DNA from: 2-12-FULL-60-25 sp003576745 | Lineage (GTDB): Bacteria > Patescibacteriota > Patescibacteriia > 2-12-FULL-60-25 | Assembly: GCA_030272835.1 (NCBI GenBank) | Contig: SZOQ01000004.1 | Location: 37,406-101,405, forward strand | DNA: 64,000 nt | Direction of reading: 5' to 3' | Shown here: piece after piece, positions 8,784 through 17,857 of the stretch | Layout: each line of letters opens with the position of its first letter | Numbering within the stretch: position 1 is the first letter of the stretch | Translations under genes and position numbers: made by a program | Notes under the pieces: generated by a model | Seen by the model: the letters and a program-made list of their open reading frames with translations, nothing else | Database searches by the model: none | Told to the model about the DNA's origin: nothing

Positions 8784-8981
8784 CTATGAGATCATGATGT
8801 GCTGAACTCTTCCTACATCTCCCGATTCCAGCCGTACTTTAATGCCACGCGGATGCGCCGCTTTGCTGGTCAAAATATCCTTTACGATTCCCTGCGTCCC
8901 TTTGCCTGTATGCTGATCCTCTTTCTTTACAATGACAACTGCAAGACCGGGATGAATGTTTTTCCGAATAGTGCCGTCCAT
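8784..8981 (-). CDS. YwbE-like protein (DUF2196)
   Basis: A 65-aa protein matching the YwbE/DUF2196 family over its whole length: MDGTIRKNIHPGLAV, VIVKKEDQHTGKGTQGIVKD, the HPRGIKVRLE strand and GDVGRV. The fold is a small beta-barrel; its function is unknown in all organisms. It is a single-gene unit on the minus strand, convergent with the amine oxidase and separated from it by the terminator at 8704-8735. Confidence 0.85.
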   Translation of the reverse strand: MDGTIRKNIHPGLAVVIVKKEDQHTGKGTQGIVKDILTSKAAHPRGIKVRLESGDVGRVQHIMIS

Positions 8982-9155
8982 ATATTTTATTCAGCGTAAT
9001 CCAAAAGCCGACACTTGGGGAGGCGTAAGCGGTATTGGATAATCTCCATCCACGAAAAACTGTCGGGTTTCCCGTGCACCCTTTCCTACGAATACGGTCG
9101 AAGAGCAAAACGCTCACCCGAACCCCATCACACTCTTTCCATTAACATCGCGATC

Positions 9156-9191
9156 ACAAATAATCGACGGTTTATGCCGTCGATTATTTGT
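9156..9191. other. long perfect hairpin
   Basis: A 15-bp perfect inverted repeat (ACAAATAATCGACGG and its complement) around a 6-nt TTTATG loop, with no T-tract on either side. It directly abuts a TGGGGTG heptamer that also occurs at the tRNA-His 3' end. Confidence 0.6.
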
Positions 9192-9321
9192 GGGGTGCCG
9201 TGGTAGAGGAAGTGAGAACTGTGTTCGCAAGGAAAAATGATGCGACGATCTATATTCCGGACATGAGGGAGAAGGTTGTCGCGTAACCCCACCGCGCTAC
9301 TCACTATTTCTCAAAACACAA

Positions 9322-9345
9322 AACTCCCATGTGGGAGTTCTTTGT
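9322..9345 (+). terminator. intrinsic terminator candidate
   Basis: AACTCCCA / TGGGAGTT stem with a TG loop turn followed by CTTTGTT. It could insulate the element from left-flanking transcription. Confidence 0.5.
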
Positions 9346-9603
9346 TGGATAGCCAGTTACTTGAAGGTCATCACCGTGCTCTTGAATGTTTCGTGCCTTT
9401 GTTCGCCTCCCCGATAAATCAGGGCTCTTGGTATACCCGTAAGTCACCGCCGCTTTTCACCGCACCTTTCGCCGTGAGGCGAATCCACCGCACAAAGGCG
9501 GATGGCGGACTTATTGCACGGCACTGTTTCCGACCTCTCGGCCGAAAAATGCCAAATCTCGCTATCCCAACAAAATGATAGCAGATTTTCCTCACCCAAG
9601 TCT

Positions 9604-10989
9604 TTATCTGCCGATCCAGTAGATTTTCTTCGGCTCGTCCTTTGGCCAATCCCTATTGATCCTCGGAGAAAAGGCTTGGAACTCCCATAAACCGACTTGA
9701 TTGATCGTCTCGGCTTCCTTCTGGCTTTCAACGGGAATGTAGGTCACATATTGCGGGTCTTCGCCATCAATCCAATCTATCTCCTCATAGAACTCTTTGA
9801 GATAGAGCTGGCCACAGTCTTTGCACTTGATGAGCCTGCGGCTGAAATGTGAATCCTCGGAAAACGTATGCAGTACGTCGAACGCATTATCGAGGTCACC
9901 ATCGGTCAATTCCTCTTTTTTCCAGAGATGACATTGCGTGGGTTTCTTGCGATCTCGTTTCAGGCTAAAAAGAGCATCAGATTTCTGTTTGTCTTTTTTT
10001 GAACCAGTCAGCTTTTCGTAGAAGTAGTGCACGTCCCATCCGCACTCTCGGTTGAACATGCGCTCCCCGACAACGGCATCATAAGGCACCTCGATCACCT
10101 CAATGTAGACGTAGATCGAATCGTATCCAGTTTTGTCACGGCGCGATGCCGCCTTTGAAAATACGATTTTGTTGAACTTGTTTGGCCTCCCGAATGGCGG
10201 TCGTACCCGATCGTCTCGTTCGAGCGGGTTCCAGTCCACCTTCGGTTCCAGCCGCTCTCTGACGCGGGCTTCCATTTCAGTCACCGCATGGACAAAGGCA
10301 GTACACCGATCCTCAAAATCTCCCAGCACCGCGAAATGGTCATACAACCCATCAATATCGAACTCCTCCGTCCATTGCGTGACGACATACCGCCATTGCT
10401 TTGCAAGCTCCTTTTTCTGCCTTTCCATTTCATCTTGGAGCTTTCCATACGCGGAATAACCAACATGACCCAGCCGCAAGAGCATGGGTGCTTTTACTTC
10501 GACCATGAACTGACGATTTTCCGGCGATAAGCCCTTGGATTGAGCAAGGTTGTCCGTCAGGTCAGCTAGCTTGATCCGCCAAGCGTCCTCGTCTTTTGCT
10601 TCGACAAGATGCACGATCATCCGTATCCATCGTTCGGTTTTGTCTTTGATGTTCATGTCATGTGAGCAGAGGCGCACCAGCTCTACCGTGCGTTTCGTGA
10701 AGCCCATTTTTTCTAGTTCCTCGAACGAGACACCGCCGTCCTCAACGATGTCGTGTAAGAGTGCGGCGATGAATAAATCGTAATCGGGATCATCCCAGTG
10801 ATGACATGAACTCACCATGTCACGCACGCGGAACGAATGAAGATAGTTCGGCTCATCGGGGAGACCTTTGCGAGTTCCTTTGATACATTCACGCACCAAG
10901 TCCTCGGCTTTCTTTGTGAGTTTGTCGCATGTATCCCAGTATTCCTGCCACGGGGAGACGTTTTTTGAATCGTTTTGATTGTTTTTCAT
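9604..10989 (-). CDS. SpoT-like HD hydrolase with C-terminal extension
   Basis: A 461-aa protein. Residues ~45-175 match the HD hydrolase domain of RelA/SpoT enzymes: H51 in LHSFRV, the HD pair in AALLHDIVEDG (H79, D80, E83, D84) and KLADLTDN (~141-148), equivalent to the KLADxxxN motif. SpoT-type domains remove pyrophosphate from (p)ppGpp using Mn. No synthetase, TGS or ACT domain follows. Instead a ~290-residue extension of unknown fold contains a CKDC pair (about 403-406) and many aromatic and acidic residues. It is the last gene of the minus-strand restriction module, 251 nt after the nuclease gene, and has no visible Shine-Dalgarno. An alarmone-hydrolase role is inference; another phosphohydrolase substrate is possible. 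Confidence 0.65.
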   Translation of the reverse strand: MKNNQNDSKNVSPWQEYWDTCDKLTKKAEDLVRECIKGTRKGLPDEPNYLHSFRVRDMVSSCHHWDDPDYDLFIAALLHDIVEDGGVSFEELEKMGFTKRTVELVRLCSHDMNIKDKTERWIRMIVHLVEAKDEDAWRIKLADLTDNLAQSKGLSPENRQFMVEVKAPMLLRLGHVGYSAYGKLQDEMERQKKELAKQWRYVVTQWTEEFDIDGLYDHFAVLGDFEDRCTAFVHAVTEMEARVRERLEPKVDWNPLERDDRVRPPFGRPNKFNKIVFSKAASRRDKTGYDSIYVYIEVIEVPYDAVVGERMFNRECGWDVHYFYEKLTGSKKDKQKSDALFSLKRDRKKPTQCHLWKKEELTDGDLDNAFDVLHTFSEDSHFSRRLIKCKDCGQLYLKEFYEEIDWIDGEDPQYVTYIPVESQKEAETINQVGLWEFQAFSPRINRDWPKDEPKKIYWIGR

Positions 10990-11240
10990 AATGGTAATCG
11001 TTAGGAGTGAGATGCCGATTTGTTCTCCTCCCGATCACCTCGGGAACGACCTTTGAAAAACAAAACGCGGCTGAAAGATTTGATCCAGCAAAAGCTGAAT
11101 GAAATCTCCCAACCGCGTGCGGTTAGTCGCCATTCTTCATCTGGCTCACAGCAGATTTCCCTGTTTGCCTACCTCGCAGTATTGCGAGGAGAAGACGACG
11201 GCTCATTGAACTGCGAGCGACAGTGGAAGTTGTAATGACC

Positions 11241-12014
11241 TTACACACTCAAGATAACTGATTTTGGCGAAATAGTCAATGCCTGCCGAGCTTTTGCGTA
11301 CCCGCAGAACTCGCAATCTACGCTCATTCCAGGCGTATTTTCGCCAGTCAGACATGCCTTTATTTTATAGAGCGTGCCTTCCACCCAGTTGTCATCTCCT
11401 GTGTACGGAAGTACGGAAACATCAAACTCTACCCTGCCATCGAAAGCCTCTTTGTCTGCCCGTCCGTTGCAATAGACGAAATAGCCCGTGTTGGACACCT
11501 TGAACCCGAGGCGTCGCAGAAGCCATTGATACACCTCCATTTGCCGTTTGTAACCCATCTGCCAGTCTGCGCTCAAATCCACCTCGGTTGCCTTTGAAGT
11601 GGCTTTGTAATCAACGACGATCAATTCCCTTTTTTTGTTCACCCAGATGTCATCCACTGCGCCAGTAATCAATAGGTTGGTCGGCTCGTGGAGGTGTTGC
11701 ACGCCCTTGAAGTTCTCGCGCCATTCGTCCATCATCTCATGCTGGAACGGTACGGCATTGATCTTGTATTTCTTCATCAACGGATGTTGTGTTTTACCTG
11801 CACGGTGAACGTCAAACTCTTTTTTGAGCAGTGCATCCACGGCCTTATTGATGTTGAATGGCGGACCGGATGGCCTGCGGATGCCGAGACGATTGTTCAG
11901 GTAAAAACAACACGGACACTCTACAAACAGTTCAATCCCAGAACGACTGATCTTGAACGGGCCTTTGCCTTCTTTATACAGGCCGCGCGATTTTACTTTG
12001 AACTCTTTTTTCAT
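11241..12014 (-). CDS. Cas4/RecB-like PD-(D/E)XK nuclease
   Basis: A 257-aa nuclease of the PD-(D/E)XK superfamily. The catalytic core is ITGAVDDIW (D121/D122) and ELIVVDYKAT (D135, K137), followed by the QMGYKRQMEVYQWLLR helix, in which the Gln-Tyr pair is typical of RecB/Cas4 nucleases. Cysteines at 33, 35 and 36 (ECPCCFYL) and a C-terminal CEFC pair (234, 237) are placed as in the four-Cys iron-sulfur cluster of Cas4/AddB. The start overlaps the res stop by 4 nt, so it is translationally coupled to the restriction system. No CRISPR array or other cas gene is present in the window. Confidence 0.75.
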   Translation of the reverse strand: MKKEFKVKSRGLYKEGKGPFKISRSGIELFVECPCCFYLNNRLGIRRPSGPPFNINKAVDALLKKEFDVHRAGKTQHPLMKKYKINAVPFQHEMMDEWRENFKGVQHLHEPTNLLITGAVDDIWVNKKRELIVVDYKATSKATEVDLSADWQMGYKRQMEVYQWLLRRLGFKVSNTGYFVYCNGRADKEAFDGRVEFDVSVLPYTGDDNWVEGTLYKIKACLTGENTPGMSVDCEFCGYAKARQALTISPKSVILSV

Positions 12015-14551
12015 GCGAGGTTTTGGATTTCCTCAAGTAGCTTCACCTGCTCCTGCTGAAGCGAAGCGTTGAACTTGATGACATACTCAAAGTTTTTGTT
12101 TGCCGCGCGGAACTCCTCAAAGCCGAGCTCTTTGGCAAAGACTTCGTTCGTCACGCTTTCCAGCGTGCCTTTATAGGATCGTTTGTTGGCTTCGTAATCC
12201 GCCTTCTCCCCGCCGTGCTTGACCTCGATCACCAAAAATCTCCCCCTTGTCGTCTCCACAAGGAAATCGGGGAAATAACGTGCAATGCGCCGTTTTTCTG
12301 GGCTCCAATACTCAAAATAAAAATCGTTGTGGGAAGTGTCGGTGACGCCACCCGTGAAATACACATCTTTGACCGCTTCTCTCTTTTCCAAAACGTCGCG
12401 CAAGTATCTGAATAGGTCCTTTTCGTCACCGCTATCGAAGTTGTATGGATTGATGTGAAAACCGATGCGTCCTTTTCGTCCGTCGCGTTCTTCGTCCTCA
12501 CGGTAGACAACGAGTGCGTTTCTGCCTTGCTGAACGCTGATTTTGAATGGGTAGAGCTTTGTGAGTTCAAGTTCTTCCTCGACCGTCTCGGATTTTTCTT
12601 CGTACTTGTATGCGCTCTTGAGGATTTCTTGGATGATGAACGGGAGCAAGGCGACGTTTTCGTTGGCTTCCTTCACCAAATCAGCCCGTTTTTTGCCGCT
12701 TACCTCCATGATGCTCTCGATGACGAGACATGACAAATGCGTATAACGATTGATGATCTCGACGATCTCGTAAAACGTCCTGTCGCCTTCCTCTTTGAGC
12801 CTGCGGATCGCTTTCGCTTCCTGAAAGCCCGCTTTGCCGCCCTCGCCCAAAAAGATCGAGCCTTCGCTCACATACGACATGTAATCATCGGCTTTGAACT
12901 TCTTGAAATCTATCTTGATGTCTTCAGCTTTGCTGTCTTGGACGGCGATGATTTCTTTCAATATCTTTTTCACCTTCACGGTTCTTCGTTTTTCGACTTT
13001 CAATTCAAAATCAATCATTTTCTGATCCTGCGCGTTTAGCTCGCTGATGCTGGATGAAAAGTTGTTTTTGAGTTCGTGGTCGAGGATTTTGTAGTTCTCT
13101 TTCGACAGGAAGATATGCGCTCGCGTTGAATTGTCGCCAATGGCACGCAAGCAGCGCGTTGTGGACTGGAGGACGAGGATCGTGCTCGTCGGCTTCTTGT
13201 AGAGCGCAACCGCGACCAGCGAGCGGCAGTTCCAGCCCTCCGTACCTTTGCCGACAAGCAGAACGAACTGCTTTTTGCTTTCGGCTGTATCGAGCTTGAA
13301 GAACTCGTCGCGGTTGTCTTCCGCTTCGGTGTGGTATTCGAGAATCGTGTCGAGATTGATTTTCCGCGCGGCGAGTATCCGTTCGAGCTTTGGCTTGAGC
13401 TCCTGTTGCAGATCGGAAATGCTGGCCGCGTAAAACGCGATCTTCGGGAGCCTGCCTTCCAGCCGTTTCGCTCCGTACTCGCTCTTGAACGTATCAATGA
13501 CCTCCTCAAGAAATTGCTCGGATTTCACATTGCCATAATCCAAAATGCGGACCTGTTTCAGGATGCCTTTTTCGATACCTTGCTTCAGTCCGAAATGATA
13601 GACGACATCCGCGATCATCTTGTTGTTCACATACGGCGTACCCGTCAAGTTCACGACCGCGATGAGCGGCGTGCTCTTGTGCAGATACTCAATCGTCTGG
13701 CGCGTCTTTTTGAGCGTGCCTTCGAGCGTTTTGCCGTAGGAGTGATGTGCTTCGTCAACGAAGATCATCAGCTCCGAGAGCGTGCGGATGGCATAGAGAC
13801 GCTTGTTTTCCACTTCCCGCTTTTCCAGATCGCCCTTGTCGCCGAACAGCCGCATTGTGCCATTTCCATTTTCGGATCGCGTTTTCAGGATGATCTTCTG
13901 GGAGTTGGAAACGATGACGTTGTAGTTGCCATTCGGGGAGAGTGGCGTGTCTGTACTTTCGAGATAATGGTATTTGATGTTGAGCAGGATGTTTTGGTAT
14001 TCCTTCGGCAAAACCTTTGCGTAGTCGAACGTCTTGATCTCTTTCAGGCTTTCGATGATCGTCGTGTCGGGCGCAAAGACAAGGGCATTTTTCGCAAACC
14101 GCTTGTCGTCTTTGTGGTAGTACGAGAGGACGAAATCGTAGATCATCATCACAGCCATGAGGATCGTTTTCCCCGATCCCATTGTGAGCGCGTAGACCTG
14201 ATTTGCGTAGTCGGCGGTGCCGAACTTTTCCTCCAAAATCGCCTGTATCTTTTCGTTCTTCTTCGGATCGTAGGCGAGTTCGAGAGCCTCTTTGTCAGTG
14301 ATGCCGAGTGCACGCAAAAACTCCAGCTCGTTTGCGAACGACGAACGAAAGACCTCAAGCGACAGCTTGTTGCCAACGATCTCCTTGAGATAGATATACG
14401 TCTCAAACGCCTCGAATTGCGGCGGGTGCAAAAAACCGACGCGCTTGGCGTGCGCGAGGATGTTCTGCGTCTCGCGTAGGACGCCTTGATATCCGCCTGT
14501 TCGCCAGTCAGACACCCGTGCGCGGATGTTTTGGAGAAATAAGCTGTCCAT
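12011..14551 (-). CDS. res: Type III restriction enzyme, Res subunit
   Basis: DNA-dependent ATPase/translocase and endonuclease of a type III restriction-modification system (846 aa). SF2 helicase motifs are in order: motif I ALTMGSGKT (121-129), motif II VDEAHHSYGK (~265), motif III NLTGTPY, motif V VGKGTEGWNC, motif VI QSTTRCLRAIG. The C-terminal nuclease has the PD..EVK arrangement (YFPDFLVET ... FLVIEVKHG). It cleaves DNA after collision of enzymes bound to inversely oriented unmethylated sites. It lies 4 nt after mod and overlaps the nuclease gene by 4 nt, giving an operon mod-res-nuclease. Confidence 0.93.
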   Translation of the reverse strand: MDSLFLQNIRARVSDWRTGGYQGVLRETQNILAHAKRVGFLHPPQFEAFETYIYLKEIVGNKLSLEVFRSSFANELEFLRALGITDKEALELAYDPKKNEKIQAILEEKFGTADYANQVYALTMGSGKTILMAVMMIYDFVLSYYHKDDKRFAKNALVFAPDTTIIESLKEIKTFDYAKVLPKEYQNILLNIKYHYLESTDTPLSPNGNYNVIVSNSQKIILKTRSENGNGTMRLFGDKGDLEKREVENKRLYAIRTLSELMIFVDEAHHSYGKTLEGTLKKTRQTIEYLHKSTPLIAVVNLTGTPYVNNKMIADVVYHFGLKQGIEKGILKQVRILDYGNVKSEQFLEEVIDTFKSEYGAKRLEGRLPKIAFYAASISDLQQELKPKLERILAARKINLDTILEYHTEAEDNRDEFFKLDTAESKKQFVLLVGKGTEGWNCRSLVAVALYKKPTSTILVLQSTTRCLRAIGDNSTRAHIFLSKENYKILDHELKNNFSSSISELNAQDQKMIDFELKVEKRRTVKVKKILKEIIAVQDSKAEDIKIDFKKFKADDYMSYVSEGSIFLGEGGKAGFQEAKAIRRLKEEGDRTFYEIVEIINRYTHLSCLVIESIMEVSGKKRADLVKEANENVALLPFIIQEILKSAYKYEEKSETVEEELELTKLYPFKISVQQGRNALVVYREDEERDGRKGRIGFHINPYNFDSGDEKDLFRYLRDVLEKREAVKDVYFTGGVTDTSHNDFYFEYWSPEKRRIARYFPDFLVETTRGRFLVIEVKHGGEKADYEANKRSYKGTLESVTNEVFAKELGFEEFRAANKNFEYVIKFNASLQQEQVKLLEEIQNLA

Positions 14552-14555
14552 GTTC

Positions 14556-16361
14556 TTATGCGGTTACGTCGAACGTCTGAAAGTCCTCCTCCCCGAGCAC
14601 GTCCACGATTTTTACGGCCACGGTGTACTTGCCCTTTTTCGGATACTCCCATTCGTATTTGCCTTTGATGACCTCCTTCTTGTCGGGGAGGTCCATCAGC
14701 TTTTCCTCGGCGTTGAATAGCTTGCCATCGTAGTCCACGTCAATCGTGACGCTATCAACGATCTGTCGGAAATCCGTGACCTTCGCGCGATCTTCCTTTT
14801 TCAAGACCTTCTCGTTTTCCAGTTCGAGCTTTTGCATGAGCCTCGGGGAGAAAAAGTCTTTGAGCTCGACGGTCAACTTTTTGTCTTTGGTCCTTACCTC
14901 AATTTTGGCCTCGGCTCTCTTGCGGAAGATCAGATTTTTCTTGTCCGTGATGATGTCACGCGCCTCGATCTTTACGCCCGTCTTATTCTCTTTTTTCAGG
15001 AAATCCGCCACGTCGAGTTCCATGCCTGAACAGATCACCAGCACGCCCTCCTCGTAGATCGGCTCCCCAGATTTTGATTTGGCCTTCACGGTGAATCCGT
15101 CCAGCTTATCGCCTATGTTCTTGAGGAGTGTGCGAATGTCCATCTTGTTGAGCACGCGGTTGAGCGGCATCACCTTCACGAAATTGTTATCCAGCACGCC
15201 GTCAAAGTAGCTTCGCTTGATCGGCTCAACGCCGTACTGCTGCATCACGATCTCCTTCGCCTGAACCTCGTTGTTGAACAGGTCATAGTCGTTCACGTTG
15301 AACACCTTGAATCCGAGCGATCCTTTGAAATCGCTCAAGAGCTTGCCTTTCTTTTCCTTGATCTGTTCGGCGATGATCTGATTGAGGCGTTTCGTCGTTG
15401 TCTGAATGGCTCCCAAGTTGATGTCGCAACCGATCCATCGTCGGCCGAGCTTTTGAGCTACGGCACAGGTAGTACCAGAGCCAGCGAAACAATCCAAAAC
15501 ACTATCACCCGCATCACTCATGGACACGATAATTCTCTCGAGGATTTCTTCGGGTTTCTGTGTCGGATAGTCAGTTTGATCCTTGCCGCCCGAAGAAATG
15601 GCAGGGATGATCCAAACGTCATCAATAATCTTTGCGCCTCGCTCGACATAGATGACGTTTCCTTTGCCATCTCGCTTTGTGGCAAACAACTGCTTCTCCG
15701 CGTCCCAATAACGTGCGTTGACTTTGATTGATTTTGCTCGTTCTTCTTCGATGCGATGGAACTTGAAATCTGGGGTTTTGGAGTACCAGTAAATGTTGTC
15801 GTGGTTTGCCGCAAGCCGATTGATATTGCCCTGTATTTTATTCGGATAATACCAAATAACTTCGTTGCGAAAATTATCCTCCCCAAAGACTTCATCCATG
15901 ACCAATCGGAGATACGATGATCGGTGGTAATCAATGTGTACAAAAATACTGGCTTTTTCAGACATGAGCTCTTTCATCAAAATCAAACGCTCATACATGA
16001 ATTGCAACCACTCATCTTTATCCCAGATGTCTGTGTACTGTTTCTCCTCCAACAGGCTCTGCTGTTGTCCTTCGATTTTTTCTCCTCTGACCTCCACTTT
16101 TTTCACATAGTCCGCCTTGCTGTCGAACGGCGGATCAATGTAGATCAAATCAATCGCGCCGCGATGCTCCTTGAGGAGATGCGCGAGCACTTGCAGGTTG
16201 TCTCCCCAGAACAACTTGTTGAAATCCTTTGCACTTTTATCGCCGTAGATTTCTTTTTCCTGCGCGGGGTAATACTCGATGCTCTCAAGCGGCTTTTTGC
16301 CGACCCATTGCAAGAGCGGGCGACCCTTCGCTTGTTCAACTTTTTGGAACTCGTTTGCCAT
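14556..16361 (-). CDS. mod: Type III DNA methyltransferase, Mod subunit
   Basis: N6-adenine methyltransferase of 601 aa that modifies and recognises the type III site. The catalytic motif DPPF (D76-F79, in DLIYIDPPFDS) precedes the SAM-binding LDCFAGSGTT (~295), which is the beta-class order. The middle region (~110-260) is the likely target-recognition domain, and a ~200-residue C-terminal part is shared by type III Mod proteins. It is the first gene after the HTH regulator. The leader AACAATTACTATTACT before the ATG has no Shine-Dalgarno and resembles the leader of the HD gene. Confidence 0.92.
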   Translation of the reverse strand: MANEFQKVEQAKGRPLLQWVGKKPLESIEYYPAQEKEIYGDKSAKDFNKLFWGDNLQVLAHLLKEHRGAIDLIYIDPPFDSKADYVKKVEVRGEKIEGQQQSLLEEKQYTDIWDKDEWLQFMYERLILMKELMSEKASIFVHIDYHRSSYLRLVMDEVFGEDNFRNEVIWYYPNKIQGNINRLAANHDNIYWYSKTPDFKFHRIEEERAKSIKVNARYWDAEKQLFATKRDGKGNVIYVERGAKIIDDVWIIPAISSGGKDQTDYPTQKPEEILERIIVSMSDAGDSVLDCFAGSGTTCAVAQKLGRRWIGCDINLGAIQTTTKRLNQIIAEQIKEKKGKLLSDFKGSLGFKVFNVNDYDLFNNEVQAKEIVMQQYGVEPIKRSYFDGVLDNNFVKVMPLNRVLNKMDIRTLLKNIGDKLDGFTVKAKSKSGEPIYEEGVLVICSGMELDVADFLKKENKTGVKIEARDIITDKKNLIFRKRAEAKIEVRTKDKKLTVELKDFFSPRLMQKLELENEKVLKKEDRAKVTDFRQIVDSVTIDVDYDGKLFNAEEKLMDLPDKKEVIKGKYEWEYPKKGKYTVAVKIVDVLGEEDFQTFDVTA

Positions 16362-16394
16362 AGTAATAGTAATTGTTGGTTGTGATGTGAGCCG

Positions 16395-16610
16395 TCACTT
16401 TCCTTGCAGGAACTTGAGGATGTCTTCTTTTCTGTATCGCCGCGTCCGTTTCTCCCCGATGCGGATCGCAGGCAAAATACCCTTCTTGTCCCACTGACGA
16501 AGGGTGTTTGGATGACACTTTAGGATTTCGCTCGCCTCTTTCAGCGTGAGCAGTTCGGGGAGCTCGTGCTGATTTTTTGCACCGTCCTCGATTGACGTTC
16601 GGTGTAACAT
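16395..16610 (-). CDS. MerR/excisionase-type HTH regulator
   Basis: A 71-aa DNA-binding protein: LLTLKEASEILKCHPNTLRQ is a MerR-like helix-turn-helix, followed by the wing segment ending TRRYRKEDILKFLQGK of the excisionase/MerR family. It lies between the divergent halves of the element, so it could control mod-res expression and/or act as recombination directionality factor. The ATG at 16610 is used; a GTG at 16628 would add six residues. Direct GTAAC repeats (16604-16618) and the palindrome at 16642-16657 sit just upstream. Confidence 0.75.
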   Translation of the reverse strand: MLHRTSIEDGAKNQHELPELLTLKEASEILKCHPNTLRQWDKKGILPAIRIGEKRTRRYRKEDILKFLQGK

Positions 16611-16641
16611 TTGGTAACAATACCACACGTTAGATGCCTTT

Positions 16642-16657
16642 CACAGGTCATCCTGTG
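16642..16657. promoter_or_regulatory. candidate operator palindrome
   Basis: CACAGG-TCAT-CCTGTG inverted repeat in the 75-nt gap between the divergent HTH gene and the plus-strand gene at 16686. Its position fits an operator for the adjacent regulator, but this is inferred only from symmetry and location. Confidence 0.4.
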
Positions 16658-16685
16658 GACGAATTATCATTACTAACTCATTACG

Positions 16686-17855
16686 ATGGCTTCGCATTAC
16701 ACCGATCCGAGGGATTTTGTTCTGCACATCCGTGGGGAGCTCCTTGCCGAGTACCTCAAAGAGCGGCACGGCAAAAACAATTTTCCCATCGGCAACAAGG
16801 AGGAGACGAGCGAACAACGCGCGGATCGTTTTATTGAATACATCAAAGCGCAAAATGACGACGCATTGCGCGACAGGGTGTACATGGAGCTTGAGTACAT
16901 CAACTCACTCTCGTCAGAAAACCACATCGCGGCATTTTGCACCTATGCCCCGAACATAAATCGCGACGAGCACATCGAAAAGAAGTGTCAGAACAATGAC
17001 GAGCGAGCTCTCGCCGCTTTCACACAATTTCCGACCGAGTTTGATAACTACTACAGCTACGCCAACATCGAGGAGTTTGTCGTGAAAGAACTCACGCTTC
17101 CGTCTACCGTTCCGTTATCAGATATTACGGAAGCAAGAATCCAACAGTTCGAGCCGATGGTGCAAGCCGTGTATCAAAAAACGTACAAAGGCGAAAAATG
17201 TAAAATCAAATCATGGCCTGACAAGGATAAAATCATCCTTCGTGCTTATCTTGAAGACCTCCCCACGCGCGACATCGGCTTCGACGGAAAGCGTCTCGAC
17301 GAGAAACGCGTCCGCAAACCCGTCTTTGATGTTGTTTTTGTCTACAAGCCAGAACTCAAAATGTTGGGTGTCCGTGCACTCGGTGGCGATCCCATCATAA
17401 AAGAAATGCAGAAATTGTTTTGCTCTCATTTCCTCGGAATAGAGAACGTCAAAACCGACGAAATCCGCTACCAACTCCCGACGACAAACGGGCTGGCAAA
17501 TCTCAAGCTGGAAGCTCCAAATGCCTCTTATGGCATCGAGCGGGCGTATCTCAAATCCATCCGTCTCAAGAATAAAGGCGTACCACACACGTTATTTGTT
17601 GATGTTGGGGGTAGGGCTCAATACGCTGGGACAGGCGCAGCGCAGCAAATCCTCAAGGACCTCGGTCTCGATCTAAACAAAGACTGGGAGGTAAAGAGCA
17701 TCAAAATCACGGTCGTATTCAAGCAGACGGGCAAAGGTAGGCGTAAGCAGGTGCCGGTGACTATTACCCCACCTAACACCTGTGCGCTCAAAAATCGTCC
17801 GCAAGATGATGTGGTCCGCAAGTTCCTCAAAGACTTGGGTATCTATGTTGCCTGA
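16686..17855 (+). CDS. Unrecognised 389-aa protein of the element
   Basis: I do not recognise this protein. It is soluble, mixed alpha/beta, with an N-terminal helical region rich in acidic and Asn residues (to ~120), a central segment with several basic strands (~170-260: FDGKRLDEKRVRKPVFDVVF) and a conserved-looking C-terminal region (YGIERAYLKSIRLKNKG, LFVDVGGRAQY, ALKNRPQDDVVRKFLKDLG). No signal peptide, membrane segment or catalytic motif can be named. The next gene begins 2 nt after its stop, so the two are surely co-transcribed and probably work together. The position next to restriction genes makes a defence role plausible, but the sequence does not show it. Confidence 0.75.
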   Translation: MASHYTDPRDFVLHIRGELLAEYLKERHGKNNFPIGNKEETSEQRADRFIEYIKAQNDDALRDRVYMELEYINSLSSENHIAAFCTYAPNINRDEHIEKKCQNNDERALAAFTQFPTEFDNYYSYANIEEFVVKELTLPSTVPLSDITEARIQQFEPMVQAVYQKTYKGEKCKIKSWPDKDKIILRAYLEDLPTRDIGFDGKRLDEKRVRKPVFDVVFVYKPELKMLGVRALGGDPIIKEMQKLFCSHFLGIENVKTDEIRYQLPTTNGLANLKLEAPNASYGIERAYLKSIRLKNKGVPHTLFVDVGGRAQYAGTGAAQQILKDLGLDLNKDWEVKSIKITVVFKQTGKGRRKQVPVTITPPNTCALKNRPQDDVVRKFLKDLGIYVA

Positions 17856-17857
17856 TT

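Larger units (their letters stand above)
8982..9603. other. gene-free gap at left side of the integrated element
   Basis: No credible gene in 620 bp. Two hairpins stand out (9156-9191 and 9322-9345). A short frame after the first hairpin (about 9177-9284, translating to ..EEVRTVFARKNDATIYIPDM.. and a stop) could be a gene remnant. The left boundary of the integrated element should lie in this gap. Confidence 0.5.

Noticed and set aside
9177..9284. 28-codon frame ending EEVRTVFARKNDATIYIPDM..
   Set aside because: No start codon in a suitable context and partly inside the hairpin; kept only as a possible remnant.
11020..11235. 71-aa plus-strand frame between the HD and nuclease genes
   Set aside because: Opposite to the operon direction, no ribosome-binding site or promoter seen, and no domain; cannot be supported.
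13331..14479. 382-aa open frame opposite res
   Set aside because: Antisense shadow of the helicase gene; no domain features.
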